A stretch of DNA of 56,343 nt from Bacillota bacterium. Lineage in GTDB: Bacteria; Bacillota; Clostridia; Acetivibrionales; Acetivibrionaceae. A program made the translations under genes and the position numbers. The DNA lies in NCBI GenBank assembly GCA_023421115.1, contig JAEZUI010000037.1:1-56343 (forward strand), in the 5' to 3' direction. This document shows positions 44,702 through 53,800 of this stretch, piece after piece. Within the stretch, counting starts at the first letter, position 1. Each line of letters starts with the position of its first letter. The notes beneath the pieces were generated by a model. It ran no database searches, was not told the DNA's origin, and saw nothing but the letters and a program-made list of their open reading frames with translations.

Positions 44702-44731
44702 ATTATAAGTTCTTTAATGCAGTCTTGTCAA
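44702..44731 (-). promoter_or_regulatory. Sigma-A promoter of importer 2 operon
   Basis: On the minus strand TTGACA (44726-44731) and TATAAT (44702-44707) are both perfect, with an 18-bp spacer, about 50 bp before the binding-protein start. The rest of the 44655-45019 gap shows no ORF or clear terminator. Confidence 0.85.
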
Positions 44732-45019
44732 GTGGCGTAAATTGACTAGGTATGTATATATCATGCGTTTGACATTTGAATAAAGAAAGAATCCTTATAA
44801 GTCTTTAAATAGGTTAGTTTTTTGCCGAATTCTACACACTCTTGCGGATCTTAAGCGATATGCAACCAAGATACATATTCTTCAAAATAGTATGAACATA
44901 TAGGTAAGTGAGGAGCTTAAACCCTTGGAATAATTTGGTGCAATTATAAAATGTGTACCCAAACTAGATTACGCCTCTTAACAAAACTCCATATAGTATT
45001 AATTTCTAGTTTAACACTT

Positions 45020-45940
45020 CTAGTTTTTATCAAGTGCATATATAAACCAATTCCTACTTTTTATAGCACCAAGTTTCTCATATAAGCTTTTAGCCTCTGT
45101 ACTATATCCAGTAATATATGCATATTTTATTCCTTCGGCATATAAGCGTTTAAAACATTCTCTTATCACCGCTTCTGCAAGCCCCTTTCTCCTATACTCA
45201 TTATGTGTACAAATTTTTTCAATTTCAGCATAATTGTTCTTATAATCTGCAAAAGCTACGCAACTCGATACATGAAGTCCATTTCCGTTTATTACAGATA
45301 AATCTAACCTAGGATTAAAACACGGACTCTCTCTATTATACTCATATTTTAACAAATCAAACTGACTAACTTCATTATTATTTCTCCATGCATTATTATA
45401 GAGCAACGTCTTACCTTTTAAATCCTGATTTTCCAACATATCTACAATAGTGAATTCATTATCAAGAGAAATTTCTTCCATTACTTTTTCAGATAAAACA
45501 TACTGCCTTGTAACAGCAACTAATTCTCTCTTCTGAAATCCTTCCTTTTCAAGTACCTGAATATAATTATCATGATATTCGTGCACCTCTGTAGTTAAAA
45601 CACCTTCTCTATTACTCCAATTAGTCTTAACCCAATTGATCATTTCGGAAAATAAAAACTCGCAACCCCTTTTTGCAAAGATTGTAAAATCGCTTTCACC
45701 ATTTTCTGAAATCACAAATCCAACCAATTCTTCAAAATCATTTAACCATAATTGAGCATTCTTTCTCATAAATCCAGGAAAGCACTTATGATCATTCCAA
45801 CACCCATATTTCCAATCTCCCAATCGTCCTATAGTCCAGATAAACTGGTCCTTTTTGTCCGAATAATCATTAACTAAAAACTCCCACATTTTCTCGTAAT
45901 CTTTTCCATTTCCACAAAATGGTCTACTATAAACTCTCAT
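45020..45940 (-). CDS. GNAT-family N-acetyltransferase, possible self-resistance enzyme
   Basis: A 306-aa protein with a GNAT fold in the C-terminal half: the acetyl-CoA loop is in EYRRKGLAEAVIRE (RxxGxA) and YEKLGAIKS is the closing motif. The N-terminal half looks like a diverged second GNAT unit. Ribosome site GGAGGG is six bases upstream. It lies 81 bp after the glycosyltransferase gene, at the end of the NRPS cluster on the same strand. In the zwittermicin system ZmaR, an acetyltransferase, inactivates the product in the producer; this gene could do the same here (inference). Confidence 0.8.
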   Translation of the reverse strand: MRVYSRPFCGNGKDYEKMWEFLVNDYSDKKDQFIWTIGRLGDWKYGCWNDHKCFPGFMRKNAQLWLNDFEELVGFVISENGESDFTIFAKRGCEFLFSEMINWVKTNWSNREGVLTTEVHEYHDNYIQVLEKEGFQKRELVAVTRQYVLSEKVMEEISLDNEFTIVDMLENQDLKGKTLLYNNAWRNNNEVSQFDLLKYEYNRESPCFNPRLDLSVINGNGLHVSSCVAFADYKNNYAEIEKICTHNEYRRKGLAEAVIRECFKRLYAEGIKYAYITGYSTEAKSLYEKLGAIKSRNWFIYALDKN

Positions 45941-46021
45941 TGATTACCCTCCTGTTCAAATTAGATTTAGACTACTCTTTTACTATATAAACAATTTTAT
46001 ACAAATAATAACATGTACGAA

Positions 46022-47722
46022 TTATTTATATTCTAGCTCTGATAAACCTTGCTTAATCAGCCACATAACACTTCTTCGAATTAAACTTTCATGATAGTTT
46101 AATTTATATACAGAAATTATTTCTGACAAAGATATCCCCTTTGTTCCCGCACTTTTTATCCTCAATAATATCTCAGGGCCTAATTTAAACTCAAGCAATT
46201 GATTTTCTATAGTATAATGAAATGGCAGCGGTCCTGTTCCCTCTAATAGACTTTCCCCGTCCCTTGTTATTTTGACAATAGCATCATCACTGATAAAATG
46301 CGTTGGATACTGGGAAAAAGCCTTACAATATATAGGCTGTAGGAACTTTAATCTGTCACTTAAATCCTCTTCCGGTGTGGAAGTTTTCAGCGAACACAAT
46401 TCCTCCCACAGTTCTTCATATTTCTTAATGACATTTGTCCAGCCAAACTTTTCCCTTGCTGTTCTAACTGAATTTTCAGACATTTGCTTACGCAGTTGCG
46501 GGTTATCCAACAGCGTTTGAATTGCCTTTTCATAGTATTTCAAATGCACAACTACAGACTGGCTCAATAACAAATGGTGCAGACCTGTTCTATGTCCTAG
46601 CTCTGAAGGAAATAAAGCTGCGTGCTTAATATCTTCATCGCAATTCGTCCAATAAGTCGGAATCAGGAAACCTGTTACTCCATCTACAACACTATCTCTA
46701 TAGCCATCCCAGTCAGATACAACCTGCGGCACCCCACAGGCCATTGCTTCAATAGGTGTAATCCCAAAGGTTTCCTGTACATTGTCAATTGGAGAAACAA
46801 AGACATCTGCAGAGGAAAACAACAAATAACGTTTCCCCACATCGTTATTGGGGATAACTTTTACTTTGTCGCTTATCCCTAGTTCAGCCATATATTTCTC
46901 TATTTCAGGAAGCATGGGCATGTTTTTTCTGTCATGTCCTGCTAAAACAAATAACAGTTTTTTATTTGTATTATTTTCTAACAGCCGCTTATACACCAAC
47001 AAAATTGGTAGCAAATCAGCTTTATCATATGCAGATATTCTGCCTAACCATAGAATTACAAATGCATCTTCAGGTATTCCACATTCGCTGCGAGCAGCTG
47101 CTTTATTCATTGGAGCAAATTTTTCCGTATCAACTCCAAGTGGAATAATATCCAGCCTACCCTCATATTTAATATCACTTTTATACACTTCGTTCAAGGA
47201 ATTGCTTATATTTTCAAGCATAGCCTGAACAGCATGCTTTACTGCTTTTGATGTACATATAAGTGAATCGTATCTTCTAAAGGGCATAAGCAACTTCATT
47301 AAATAAAAGCTCTCTATATAGTTTGGATAACTTGCTCCATGGATAGTATACGTAATAGGAATTTTTGAATCGGCAAACAATTCCCTCATATATACCAATG
47401 GCATGAACTCCATACTCACATTATGTAATACATCTATGTTTGCCTTCTTCTGATACTGTAGAAAATCAAGTTCAGAAAATATATTCAACTTTGTCTTAGC
47501 TTTTTTTTGACGGTTTAGATGATGGTACTTTCTCTCAATTGCACTTTTTTGAAATTGAAGTGGGTCACAAATGCACGTAACTTCATCTAACGTACTTTCA
47601 CTTATCAATGCTTTAAACACATCATCAACAGCAATATCATACCCAAATACAGAATCAAGTGCAGGCATAACTCTAAATGCATTACCCATAATGCCTAAAT
47701 TTTTACACAATTTCTGTGACAT
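46022..47722 (-). CDS. GT4-type glycosyltransferase with C-terminal winged-helix-like domain
   Basis: A 566-aa enzyme. The GT-B fold is seen from VFVSPIDNVQETFGITPIEA, with GLG-type sugar-nucleotide region ILWLGRISAYDKADLL and the E-x7-E motif in ETFGITPIEAMACGVPQV; DGVTGFLIP is typical. The last ~90 residues (from about TRDGESLLEG) form a small PqqD/winged-helix-like domain, an unusual addition. The start ATG at 47722 has GGAGGG four bases upstream; the gene overlaps the end of the peptidase-ABC gene by 20 bases, so the two are coupled. It may glycosylate the peptide or act on the envelope. Confidence 0.85.
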   Translation of the reverse strand: MSQKLCKNLGIMGNAFRVMPALDSVFGYDIAVDDVFKALISESTLDEVTCICDPLQFQKSAIERKYHHLNRQKKAKTKLNIFSELDFLQYQKKANIDVLHNVSMEFMPLVYMRELFADSKIPITYTIHGASYPNYIESFYLMKLLMPFRRYDSLICTSKAVKHAVQAMLENISNSLNEVYKSDIKYEGRLDIIPLGVDTEKFAPMNKAAARSECGIPEDAFVILWLGRISAYDKADLLPILLVYKRLLENNTNKKLLFVLAGHDRKNMPMLPEIEKYMAELGISDKVKVIPNNDVGKRYLLFSSADVFVSPIDNVQETFGITPIEAMACGVPQVVSDWDGYRDSVVDGVTGFLIPTYWTNCDEDIKHAALFPSELGHRTGLHHLLLSQSVVVHLKYYEKAIQTLLDNPQLRKQMSENSVRTAREKFGWTNVIKKYEELWEELCSLKTSTPEEDLSDRLKFLQPIYCKAFSQYPTHFISDDAIVKITRDGESLLEGTGPLPFHYTIENQLLEFKLGPEILLRIKSAGTKGISLSEIISVYKLNYHESLIRRSVMWLIKQGLSELEYK

Positions 47723-50700
47723 AGTTCCCTCCAATGTTTTGCTTTTTTATCTTTTTCACTTCATTTACTTCTCCCATATTAAGCTTAACTATTTTATCAG
47801 CAGTATAAAAATACTGATCATCATGTGTAATAGCAACAACACATTTATTTCTGCTTCGCAATTCCGGCAAAAGATACTCATAAAAATACTTTTTAAACTG
47901 TGGGTCCTGGTCTGCGGCCCATTCATCAAAGAGGAATATTTCCCGATCTTCAAGGTAGCTTACAAGCAGTGCTATCCGTTTGCGCTGTCCACTTGATAAT
48001 TGTAAAGTGCTGAATTCTCCGTCTCTAACACCTAGCTTCTTATCAATTTGCAACATCTTTAAAAACTTGTTTGTCTCTTCGGATTTTTTTTCATAATCTA
48101 TACCGTATAGCTTATTAAACAAATAATAGTCACTGAAAACTGCTGAATAGCACTCACCGAGATCTCTGCAACCCATCTCTTTATTTCTAATACTTATGCT
48201 ACCGCTACTAGGCTTATAAAGTCCTGTGAGTAGTTTTGCCAGAGTAGTTTTTCCACTACCATTTCCTCCGGTAATAAATGTTACCTCTCCTGACTCAAAT
48301 TTTAAATTGATAGGCCCTACGATAAAACTATTATCGTTATTACAATACTTATACTCAACATTATCCAACTTGATGTTAAAACCCTCGCTACCCAACGTAT
48401 CTTGAATATGGTTGCTGTATCTATCCATTTTGTTAGCTACCTCGGTATCTTGTGGCAGCTTTTCTATCAACTCGTTAATTCTCTTCCAGCTTACATTGAT
48501 TCTAAATATCGTAGGAATATTGTCTAATACAGAGTGTACTGGATTTGTCATATACAAAAACACAAAAATATATGCCCTTAATGAGTTATTGTGTATGTCA
48601 TCGAAAACCATAGGAAATACAAAGGCAACAGTTCCTACAACAAATGTGAACAATAATTCTCCTATAACAAAAACATTAACAAATTTATTCGAGGCCACAA
48701 TGCTCTTCTCCATATATTCATTACAGCATTTTTCCATGTCGTCTCTAAAATCCTTGCGTTTTTTGGATTTTAAGCTTAACTCCTTAAACCCCTGTACTAA
48801 GTCGTTAATAAATTGAAAAAAAACATTTTGTATATCTCTAGTCCTCTCCCAGAGTTTATTTGCTGATTTTCCAATGATGAAATATAAACCAGCTGCAATA
48901 AAAATGATTACTATTGACATCATCAACCCATAAACATTGATAGTACCTAGATAAACAAAACAACAAAGAAGTGTCGCAGCACCAGTCAAAATACCGATAA
49001 TCACCTCCGGAAGCTGGCTTATTGTCTCTGTATCATTGTTTAACCCTGCATGAATTTTGCCACTTTCTATCTTTTCAAATTCGTAATACGGGATTCTTAA
49101 AGTCTTTTCAATAAGCTCAATTCTCTTTGAATAAATTATATTATTTACTAATGTTATCATCTCTTTCCTTATAAGTTTTTGCCCGAATACATATAAAACT
49201 ATTCCAAGAAAGAAATAAATCAGTAGTCCGCTTTCAAATGCGTTTTTTCTGTTTAGTGCTTCATTAATTACGAAAATAATAAATGCATTTCCAAAACCAC
49301 TTATAAAGCTTAACACAATAAGTGGAAAAAATTGCTTATCTCTTTCCTTCGGAAAAAAGTAAGTAAGCTGAAAATAAATTAAAAAAGTAACTGCTGTAAT
49401 AAAGATAGAAATAACACATGGAATAAAACTATATGGAGCCCACACAGACACAAATTTCCAGTCCAAGCCGTTATAGAAAACCCTAGGTACTATGTACAAA
49501 CAATATGCTAAAGCAATGATAAAACAGAAGGAAAAAAATATACTCATATAGTTTGCCGGCTTTAGTTCAATAGTTTTCCTTCTTCTTTTAAACATATCCA
49601 AAATAAATAAAAACAAAAAAACTATTGTCAGAATTGTCATCAAAGCACAAATACTTGATACGGTAAATCCGATATTATCTAATGATATCATCATATCCGA
49701 ACCAGAAATTTTTATTTTTCTATCCATTATAATGTCCATAATTCCCTGGGCTATTTTACCTGTATACTCAGAGTTTAGGTTTGCAAGAACTACCACTCCC
49801 ACCCTATCTTCCGGTCTTATTACAATATGCGATGAAAAATTGGGGTTAGAACCTGAATGTGTTATTTCCCCGGATCCTTTTTGAAGCACTTCCCAACCTG
49901 CAGCATATGAAGCCCCCCCACTTTCTGGACTAACAGTCCGGTCCGGTATATGAGATTTCCTTATTAAATCCAAAAATATATCCGGATAATTAGTAGAAAG
50001 CATCTGAATTTTCAGCCATCTTTCCATATCTTTTGAATTCATTATAAAATAACCTGCTGGTGTATTACCTTTATAAGTTGGTGCATAGTATTCATGTATT
50101 GATAAAAATCCAGCTTTATATCCAGTCGCCATATTCTCTTTTTGATATGCCTGGTGCCTATCTAATAAAGTCTCATTAAGCTCGAGTGGAAGCAGTATAT
50201 TCTTGCTTAAAAAATTTTCATACGTATCTCCGGTTACATTTTGAATGATCAACCCTAATACATCGTAATTAATAGATGCATATAGAAAACTCTCGCCTGG
50301 GTAGTTTTCAAGTTCCTGTTCTTTCAATGTCCTTACGCAGTTTTCAAGAGCTTTGTAATCTGAATCTTCCTGAATATACCCTATTGTTTTAAAAGGTATT
50401 CCCGAAGTATGATACAAACATTGTCCAACAGTAACATCTACATATTTACCTTTATACTTTGTACTGAACCATGGAATGTATTTGCTTACTGGATCATTTA
50501 GATTAACCAGTCCCTTTTTCTCCAAATATAATATTCCTAGACCTGTAAAAGCTTTTGAAGTAGAACCGATTTCAAATAATGTGTTTTCGGTTACTGGCTC
50601 TTTTCTTGCAATATTTGCATATCCATAGCCTTTTTTGTATACTGTTTTCTCTCCATTTACAATAACAACTGATATTCCCGGTATCTTACCAGCCTTAATT

Positions 50701-50855
50701 GTTTTATTGATATGTTCTTCAATATTTTCAATCTTATTTTCAGTAAATAAGTTTTCCATTTCTTCAGCTGAGGAAACACCTGTACTTGTAACAAAGACGA
50801 GTATTGCTGCAAGAATCAATAATAAAGTACCTTTATAGTATTTTGTTCTTTTCAT
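47703..50855 (-). CDS. Fused serine peptidase (beta-lactamase fold) and ABC exporter, ZmaM-like D-asparaginyl peptidase
   Basis: A 1050-aa fusion. A signal sequence (1-30) exports residues 45-375, a beta-lactamase/PBP-fold hydrolase with SxxK at 98-101 (STSK), a YxN-equivalent Tyr192 in LYASINYD (Asn replaced by Ser) and the HSG motif in ITHSGSNPNF. Then come extra helices, the ABC transmembrane domain, and a nucleotide-binding domain with GGNGSGKTT, signature LSSGQRKR and Walker B IFLFDEW. Peptidases of this family (ClbP, XcnG, ZmaM) remove an N-acyl-D-Asn group outside the membrane; ABC-fused forms are known. Its ATG overlaps the NRPS stop by four bases, so it very probably acts on the product of the neighbouring assembly line. 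Confidence 0.85.
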   Translation of the reverse strand: MKRTKYYKGTLLLILAAILVFVTSTGVSSAEEMENLFTENKIENIEEHINKTIKAGKIPGISVVIVNGEKTVYKKGYGYANIARKEPVTENTLFEIGSTSKAFTGLGILYLEKKGLVNLNDPVSKYIPWFSTKYKGKYVDVTVGQCLYHTSGIPFKTIGYIQEDSDYKALENCVRTLKEQELENYPGESFLYASINYDVLGLIIQNVTGDTYENFLSKNILLPLELNETLLDRHQAYQKENMATGYKAGFLSIHEYYAPTYKGNTPAGYFIMNSKDMERWLKIQMLSTNYPDIFLDLIRKSHIPDRTVSPESGGASYAAGWEVLQKGSGEITHSGSNPNFSSHIVIRPEDRVGVVVLANLNSEYTGKIAQGIMDIIMDRKIKISGSDMMISLDNIGFTVSSICALMTILTIVFLFLFILDMFKRRRKTIELKPANYMSIFFSFCFIIALAYCLYIVPRVFYNGLDWKFVSVWAPYSFIPCVISIFITAVTFLIYFQLTYFFPKERDKQFFPLIVLSFISGFGNAFIIFVINEALNRKNAFESGLLIYFFLGIVLYVFGQKLIRKEMITLVNNIIYSKRIELIEKTLRIPYYEFEKIESGKIHAGLNNDTETISQLPEVIIGILTGAATLLCCFVYLGTINVYGLMMSIVIIFIAAGLYFIIGKSANKLWERTRDIQNVFFQFINDLVQGFKELSLKSKKRKDFRDDMEKCCNEYMEKSIVASNKFVNVFVIGELLFTFVVGTVAFVFPMVFDDIHNNSLRAYIFVFLYMTNPVHSVLDNIPTIFRINVSWKRINELIEKLPQDTEVANKMDRYSNHIQDTLGSEGFNIKLDNVEYKYCNNDNSFIVGPINLKFESGEVTFITGGNGSGKTTLAKLLTGLYKPSSGSISIRNKEMGCRDLGECYSAVFSDYYLFNKLYGIDYEKKSEETNKFLKMLQIDKKLGVRDGEFSTLQLSSGQRKRIALLVSYLEDREIFLFDEWAADQDPQFKKYFYEYLLPELRSRNKCVVAITHDDQYFYTADKIVKLNMGEVNEVKKIKKQNIGGNYVTEIV

Positions 50856-53800
50856 AATCTACCATCCTTTAGAAAAAGTGAATCGAGTTCATCTTGAGTC
50901 AAGTCTATAGTATCATAATCTGAGGGCGTAAAGCTTCTTTTTTCTTTTCTGGAACAGTGATCAATTACTCTAGATATAGTATTCATATAAAGTCTGATGA
51001 AGCTTTTCATACTTTCCGCTTTAAATTCACATTTACTATATATAAACGTAACTTTCAAACAACCTCCAATAATTATGACATTTATATCTATGATGCTTGT
51101 CAGATGATTTTCGGGTGCTGAATCATTGCTTATATGTGCATCTGTTAGGCTAAAGTATTCATTCTTTGATACCCCTGTTGTATCCCCCAAATAGTTAAAT
51201 CTTATATGCCTTTGCTCCGTATCATCAATTTGTTCAGACATATACTTTAATACCCCATAACCTATACCTTTGTTAGGTACTCTTCGCAGTTGCTCCTTGA
51301 TGGATTTAATGTTTTTCTCAAGTTCTTCTCCATACACTTCAACGGCAATGGGATATATGCTTGTAAACCAACCTACAGTCCTAGTAACATCCACCTTATC
51401 AAAAATTTCTTCCCGCCCGTGACCTTCAACTTCTATAACAATATTATTTTCATCTGTATATTTCTTTACTGCCAGTGAGAGGGCTACTATAAGCAAATCC
51501 CTTGTTTCGGTATTATATGCAATATTAGCTCTAGAAAGCAACAACCTGGTCTCCTCACTTGATAACTTTTCAGACAAAGTTACGCACTTTTCCAAAGGAC
51601 TCTTTTCTTTGATATTATCTACTGGAAATAAAAATTCATATTTTCTTATATCACTCCAGTATTTTATTTCCTCTACGGTCAAACTTTTACTAAAACTCTT
51701 CAGAGCTTCATACCATTCCTTATATGAACTTGTCTTCTGGGGTAAATTGAACTCCTCATTGACTTCACTAGACTTTAAAAGACTATCAAAATCCTCTAGA
51801 ATAATCCTCCAAGATACCGCATCAATCACAAGATGATGCGCTGTAAGCAATAATTTCTTACTTGCCCCTCCTAAGTCGAATAAGCACCCCTTAAATAGCA
51901 AACCGTTTTCAATGTTGAAACTAGATTTGACTTTATCAGCAATACTTATGATTCTTTCTTGTTGTTCACTACCTGAAAGGTGCGATAGATCATATAATTC
52001 CACAATGCTTGACGGTTGTATATCTTGTTCGCTATAGATAATCTCCTTTGTATCAGAATTAAAATTAAGCCTTAGAGAATCGTGATGCTTAACGATTTTA
52101 TCCATTATTCTTCTAAGTACTGTAATATCCATGTTTTTCTTTAGTTCAAGCATCACTGACTGATTGTAATAATTCACATTTCTAAACTCTCTAGAGAAAA
52201 ACCATGAAACTATAGGTGTAGCGTTCATGGTTCCGCTGCAAGGTTCGCTATTAGACTTACTGTAACCTCTATGATCTTCTACAAATAAAAACATTTGCTT
52301 CAGTATAGGATTAGCGAGTATATCCTTTGTTTTAATTTTAAATCCGTTATTGTTTAATCCTGATACAATTTGAATTGCTTTTATTGAGTCCCCCCCGAGA
52401 TGATAAAAATTATCATCTTTCCTAACTTCCTTCACTTCAAGAATTTCACCTATTAACTTATAAAAGATTTTTTCAATCTCGCTTGCATAACTATTATTTG
52501 TAGCATAGTTAATGCTACTAATATCAGGTTGAGGCAACAACTCTATATTTACCTTACCGTTTGCAGTCAGAGGAATTTTATCTACAGGAATCATATATTG
52601 TGGAATCATATATCCTGGCAGACCACTCATGAGAAATATCCTTAAGTCTTTCTCAGAGATTTTTTGACTTTCGACAATATAAGCACATAGAGTTTTATTT
52701 TTCTGCTTATCCTCGCGTACTAACACAACAACAGCTTTTACGTACTGGTATTGCAAAATGGCTTGTTCTATTTCACCGAGTTCTATTCTATATCCTCTTA
52801 TTTTTATTTGTCGGTCTGCTCTTCCGACATACTCTATAATATTCCCTTCAATAAACCTTCCTAAATCTCCAGTCCGATACATACGCCTTCCAGGTAAAAA
52901 AGGATTACTTATAAACCTTTCTTTTGTTAGTTCAGGCATATTTAAATATCCTCTAGAGACACCATCACCAGATATATATATTTCTCCTGTTACACCTGGC
53001 GGTACAGGCTCAAGTCTATTATCAAGCACATATATCTGAGTATTATCTGCAGGCTTTCCTATAGGCACCGAAGTTGCATTATCTACCTCTGGGTCGTATC
53101 TGTGTATCATACATCCAACAACTGTTTCAGTAGGACCATACTCGTTATATATCTCTATATCTCCTTTAAAACTTTCAAATATGTCTTTTGCAGTCTTGAC
53201 TTTTAAATCCTCTCCCCCTACAATAAACCTCTTAACCGACTTTTCTGTGTTATCAAGATCTTTTAATAGAAACAAGTGTGAAGGTGTCAGCTTAATAACA
53301 GTTGATCTATTCTCTCTCATTATACGATATAAAACATACTCATCTTCATCATTTCTGTAAACCTCAATTCTTCCCCCACTGATTATTGGAGTAAAAATCG
53401 AGGTAATAGTAAGGTCGAAAGCTAAGGAAGAATACAGTGGAAATACTTCATCTTCATTTCTTGTATATGCCTGCTTAGCCCACCATATATAGTTTACAAG
53501 TCCACAATGTTCTATCATTGTACCCTTCGGCTTTCCAGTAGAACCTGAAGTATAAATTACATATGCTAAGTCATTAGGTTTGTTCTTTAAGGTTAAGTTA
53601 GAGGTCTGCCTAGTATATATGTCCGAAAGTTCTAAATCTACAATAAGCCCATTATAATTAAGATTATTTCCTAACTCGCAATTGGTAAGCACAATTGGTA
53701 CCTTACAATCATCGAGCATATACTTGATTCTATCAGCAGGATACTCCGGATCAATAGGCAGAAATGCAGCCCCTGACTTTAATATACCTAGAAGGCCTAT

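Noticed and set aside
46848..47228. Plus-strand 126-aa ORF
   Set aside because: Antisense to the glycosyltransferase, whose motifs are clear; low-complexity translation.
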